Assembly: GCA_031383555.1 (NCBI GenBank)
Contig: JANMZR010000433.1
Location: 1-17,973, forward strand
Origin: JANMZR01 sp031383555
Lineage (GTDB): Bacteria; Bacteroidota; Bacteroidia; Cytophagales; Spirosomataceae
Direction of reading: 5' to 3'
Length of the DNA stretch: 17,973 nt
The notes under the pieces are model-generated. The model was not told the DNA's origin and ran no database searches. It worked only from the letters and a program-made list of their open reading frames with translations. The position numbers and the translations under genes are program-made. Position 1 is the stretch's first letter, and each line of letters begins with the position of its first letter. Below are positions 15,925-17,973 of this stretch, in pieces.

Positions 15925-15951
15925 GAGGTGCCTGCCTATTGCAAACACCTC
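15925..15951 (-). promoter_or_regulatory. Intercistronic hairpin between atpE and atpF
   Basis: GAGGTG (15925-15930) and CACCTC (15946-15951) give a 6-base-pair G/C-rich stem with a 15-base loop that can close an inner GC/GC pair. In the leftward transcript the stem begins 12 bases after the atpE stop codon and is followed by GATTTT, a weak U-run. It stands out in otherwise A/T-rich spacer DNA. Subunit c is needed in about ten or more copies per enzyme, so a hairpin here could protect atpE mRNA or cause partial termination. That role is inference. Confidence 0.5.
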
Positions 15952-15963
15952 AAAATTGATTTT

Positions 15964-16227
15964 TTAGCCTTTTGCCTGAATAAGGAAGCAAATTACCAAT
16001 GCGAAAAGGGCAACCGCTTCAACTAGAGCAGCAATGATTAACATCACAGTCTGGATTTTTCCAGATGCTTCAGGTTGACGAGCAATAGCATCCATTGCAG
16101 AGCCACCTATACGACCCACACCAAGTCCAGCGCCTATTGCGGCTAAACCAGCGCCGATACCAGCACCCATAATTGCCATACTCAAACCACCTTCAGCAGC
16201 AGCTTGTAAAAGAATTGATAGTAACAT
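15964..16227 (-). CDS. atpE: F0F1-ATP synthase c subunit (proteolipid)
   Basis: The 87-residue protein is a hairpin of two membrane helices. The first carries the glycine-rich packing run (GAGIGAGLAAIGAGLGVG, 21-38), the polar loop reads ARQPE (49-53), and the second helix carries the ion-binding carboxylate Glu70 in AALVEAVALF. Residue 71 is Ala rather than Ser/Thr, and the first helix lacks the Gln of Na+-binding rings, so the ring should carry protons. The short N-terminal MLLSILLQAAAEGG is slightly extended compared with E. coli. It lies 137 bases from atpB, a spacer filled with heptamer repeats, and 99 bases from atpF with a hairpin between. Confidence 0.97.
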   Translation of the reverse strand: MLLSILLQAAAEGGLSMAIMGAGIGAGLAAIGAGLGVGRIGGSAMDAIARQPEASGKIQTVMLIIAALVEAVALFALVICFLIQAKG

Positions 16228-16273
16228 AATTGTATATTTATAAAAATTAAAAAAAACTCAAACTATAGAGTGT

Positions 16274-16301
16274 TAAGATATGAGTGATAAGTGATGAGTA
16301 A
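16274..16301. repeat. Heptamer cluster A in the atpB-atpE spacer
   Basis: Four consecutive 7-base units on the plus strand: TAAGATA, TGAGTGA, TAAGTGA, TGAGTAA. The 7-base period is clear and the units are degenerate. Bases 16282-16299 are complementary at 14 of 18 positions to 16335-16352 in cluster B, so the two clusters can fold into one imperfect stem with a 35-base loop in the operon mRNA. Confidence 0.65.
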
Positions 16302-16327
16302 AATACAATTTACCAATACTTCAAAAA

Positions 16328-16355
16328 ACTTATAACTTATAGCTTATAACTCATC
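16328..16355. repeat. Heptamer cluster B in the atpB-atpE spacer, opposed to cluster A
   Basis: Four consecutive 7-base units on the plus strand: ACTTATA, ACTTATA, GCTTATA, ACTCATC. Read on the other strand these become AAGT-containing units of the same kind as cluster A, so the two clusters are the same repeat family in opposite orientation. It starts 27 bases and ends 37 bases upstream in coordinate of the atpB stop region, within the untranslated spacer. Confidence 0.65.
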
Positions 16356-16364
16356 TCTAGAAAA

Positions 16365-17429
16365 TTACATCCCGTGATCATACTCTGTATCATGATGCGC
16401 ATCTTCCACAGCACTACCGATGTACATCGCTGATAGTAAAGTAAAAATAAATGCTTGCAATAAAGCAACTAAAATTTCAAGCAAATTCATTGCAACCACA
16501 AACACAGTAACAGTGCCACCAATAAAATAATTTTTAAAGGTAAATATCAAACCAATAAGACTCAGTAAAATAATATGGCCTGCTGTGATATTTGCAAATA
16601 AACGAATCATCAATGTCAATGGCTTTACAAAGACACCAATGATTTCCACCGGAACAATTAATGGTAATACAAAACCTGGCACGCCTGGAGGAGCAATTAA
16701 ATGTTTCCAATAACCTGCTTTACCATTTAAATTTGTAACAAAAAATGTAATTATTGCTAATACCATTGTAACGGCAATATTGCCAGTTACATTAGCTGAA
16801 CCAGGTAAAAGTCCCATCATATTATTGAACCAAATAAAGAAGAACAGGGTCAATAAATAAGGTAAAAATCTTTGGTAATCTTTTTCACCGATACTAGGTT
16901 TGGCAATGTCATCTCGTACATATGTGATAATTGGCTCAAAAAGTGATTGGATTCCTGTTGGCGCTTTACCTTTATTTTTGGTATAGCCCTTGGCAACTGA
17001 AAAAAACACTAAAAGCAAAATAATGGCTGAAAGTATTAATGAAGCTACATTTTTGGTGATTGAAAAATCATAAACCTTTGATCCATCTATTGAGTGGATT
17101 TTCTCATGCTCATCAAGCACATAGCCATTGTAAGAAACTAAATTATGATGCTCATTTTTAAATTTTGATGAGCTGAACACATCAAATCCTTTAGTTGGGG
17201 AATATAAAATAACTGTTAAAGGAATAGAAACATGGCTATGACCAACAGTTGCAAAATGCCAATCATGTGCATCTGAAATATGGTGGGTAATCATTTCACC
17301 AATATTAAATTTTTCTTCTTTTGATTCAGTTCCAGCGGTTCCATGGCCAGATGTAGTTTCATGTTGCCCAAAAGAAAAGGTACTTATGAATATGAATAAT
17401 ATAAAAGTGAAAATCTTTGAAAAATACAT
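16365..17429 (-). CDS. atpB: F0F1-ATP synthase a subunit with secreted N-terminal extension
   Basis: I start the gene at ATG 17429 (354 residues). A TTG at 17450 would add seven residues ahead of the signal peptide and is less likely. Residues 1-21 form a cleavable signal peptide ending SFG before Gln22. Residues 22-125 are a His-rich hydrophilic domain (HHISDAHDWHFATVGHSH, 49-66) that should face the periplasm; it makes the protein much longer than E. coli AtpB (271 residues), as is typical of this phylum. The proton-channel part follows, with five or so helices. The essential Arg is Arg276 in PLTLMIRLFANITAGH, and NLLEILVALLQAFIF (315-329) gives the conserved Glu and Gln of the half-channels. 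The C-terminus is again His/Asp-rich. Together with c it forms the proton path. Confidence 0.95.
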   Translation of the reverse strand: MYFSKIFTFILFIFISTFSFGQHETTSGHGTAGTESKEEKFNIGEMITHHISDAHDWHFATVGHSHVSIPLTVILYSPTKGFDVFSSSKFKNEHHNLVSYNGYVLDEHEKIHSIDGSKVYDFSITKNVASLILSAIILLLVFFSVAKGYTKNKGKAPTGIQSLFEPIITYVRDDIAKPSIGEKDYQRFLPYLLTLFFFIWFNNMMGLLPGSANVTGNIAVTMVLAIITFFVTNLNGKAGYWKHLIAPPGVPGFVLPLIVPVEIIGVFVKPLTLMIRLFANITAGHIILLSLIGLIFTFKNYFIGGTVTVFVVAMNLLEILVALLQAFIFTLLSAMYIGSAVEDAHHDTEYDHGM

Positions 17430-17469
17430 AAAATTTCTTTTAATTAACAAGCCCTAAAAAGCTTAATCT

Positions 17470-17835
17470 CTAATTTTGGCGCAAGTTACGACTATTTTCA
17501 AAAATTTCAAAGACTAAAACACATAAATATAATGCAAAAAAATTGATTACAAATAATTGTCTGTTTTCGAGCTTAATAAATAGGAATACCCCAAGAAATA
17601 GTAGACTTAAAATAAGCCTGATCACAACAGAGGCTATAAAAAAAGTTATGAATTTTTCACGATTTTTTTCAAATGCCATTATCATTAGTTGGTAATTCAA
17701 AAATGCAATAGCTAAGAAAAATACAAAAATTATCCAGATATGTTCATGCAATAAGTGGCCAAATCCGTATGTTTGCATGCAAAAAATAGTTATAGCGAAA
17801 AAAGTAAATAAAATCAAAGAATACGTTAGTTTCAT
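17470..17835 (-). CDS. Small four-helix membrane protein, AtpI-like
   Basis: The 121-residue product is almost entirely hydrophobic, with four predicted helices near 4-25, 30-54, 62-88 and 92-112 and short charged loops (KNREK, residues 57-61; ENSRNLRQN at the end). Its place between atpZ (16 bases upstream) and atpB (40 bases downstream of its stop) matches the AtpI position in F-type ATP synthase operons. AtpI helps assemble the c-ring and AtpZ/AtpI pairs have been linked to Mg2+ handling and complex stability. I do not see a diagnostic AtpI motif, so the name rests on size, topology and context. Part of the atp operon. Confidence 0.7.
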   Translation of the reverse strand: MKLTYSLILFTFFAITIFCMQTYGFGHLLHEHIWIIFVFFLAIAFLNYQLMIMAFEKNREKFITFFIASVVIRLILSLLFLGVFLFIKLENRQLFVINFFALYLCVLVFEIFENSRNLRQN

Positions 17836-17851
17836 TAGATAAATTTAAAAA

Positions 17852-17973
17852 TTATACTTTCGGAAGGCTCCTAATAAACATTACTAAACCTGCAATCATA
17901 AACGTTATTGAGCAAATTATAGCTGCCCATGGTTGTTTATTATTCATATATTCATCAATTTTCATACCTATCC
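17852..17973 (-). CDS. atpZ: AtpZ/AtpI-family protein, C-terminal part (5' end outside window)
   Basis: Only the last 39 residues are in the window; the gene enters from the right edge. The visible part contains GMKIDEYMNNKQPW followed by one membrane helix (IICSITFMIAGLVMF) and a short basic tail RSLPKV. The G-x-x-x-D then P-W pattern before a helix is the C-terminal half of the small two-helix AtpZ family, encoded first in many F-type ATP synthase operons. The stop lies 16 bases before the next gene. This fragment is too short for certainty, but its context with the atp genes makes the call likely. Confidence 0.65.
   Translation of the reverse strand, partial: IGMKIDEYMNNKQPWAAIICSITFMIAGLVMFIRSLPKV

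Noticed and set aside
17430..17450. TTG start seven codons upstream of the atpB ATG
   Set aside because: The ATG at 17429 gives a normal signal peptide start; the TTG adds basic residues with no support.

Overview
The window is chromosomal DNA from an AT-rich member of the Bacteroidota, probably Cytophagia-like; the exact genus cannot be told. The evidence is coherent. Start codons are preceded by A/T-rich leaders without Shine-Dalgarno sequences. One good Bacteroidota-type promoter (TTG, 17 bases, TAnnTTTG) is visible upstream of mrdA. Exported proteins end their signal peptides with a Gln after the cleavage site, AtpB has a secreted, His-rich N-terminal extension, and the YeeE/YedE transporter is split into two small genes as is common in this phylum. 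I see no tRNA, rRNA, CRISPR array, transposase, integrase or phage gene. Most of the window reads as housekeeping and ordinary accessory genes, not as a genomic island.

Layout from left to right. Positions 1-278 hold no gene, only a likely terminator for the leftward RND efflux operon that follows (adaptor, then permease, 279-4585). A 274-base divergent spacer separates it from a rightward secreted M20 amidohydrolase (4860-6224) and a small SRPBCC-fold protein (6251-6739). These converge on a leftward RluA-type pseudouridine synthase (6812-7528), which is divergent from a gamma-class carbonic anhydrase-like protein (7704-8213). That gene converges, with only 5 bases between stops, on a leftward LOG-family phosphoribohydrolase (8219-8794).

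Next, rightward, come the two halves of a YeeE/YedE sulfur-compound transporter (8874-9431, 9487-9906), then the cell-elongation pair mrdA (PBP2) and rodA (10126-13338), the transpeptidase and its SEDS glycosyltransferase partner, followed by an MFS transporter (13406-14638). Finally a leftward F0F1-ATP synthase cluster occupies 14712-17973: the end of atpZ, a four-helix AtpI-like protein, atpB (a), atpE (c), atpF (b) and atpH (delta). A hairpin-plus-T-tract terminator lies directly after atpH, so atpA and atpG, which usually follow, are not next in this locus.

No clearly new multi-gene system is visible. The most interesting non-genic structure is in the spacers of the ATP synthase operon: degenerate heptamer tandem repeats between atpB and atpE, arranged as two opposed clusters that can fold on each other; another heptamer run forming the leader of atpH; and a GC-rich hairpin between atpE and atpF. 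These could set the unequal subunit stoichiometry at the RNA level, but that is inference.
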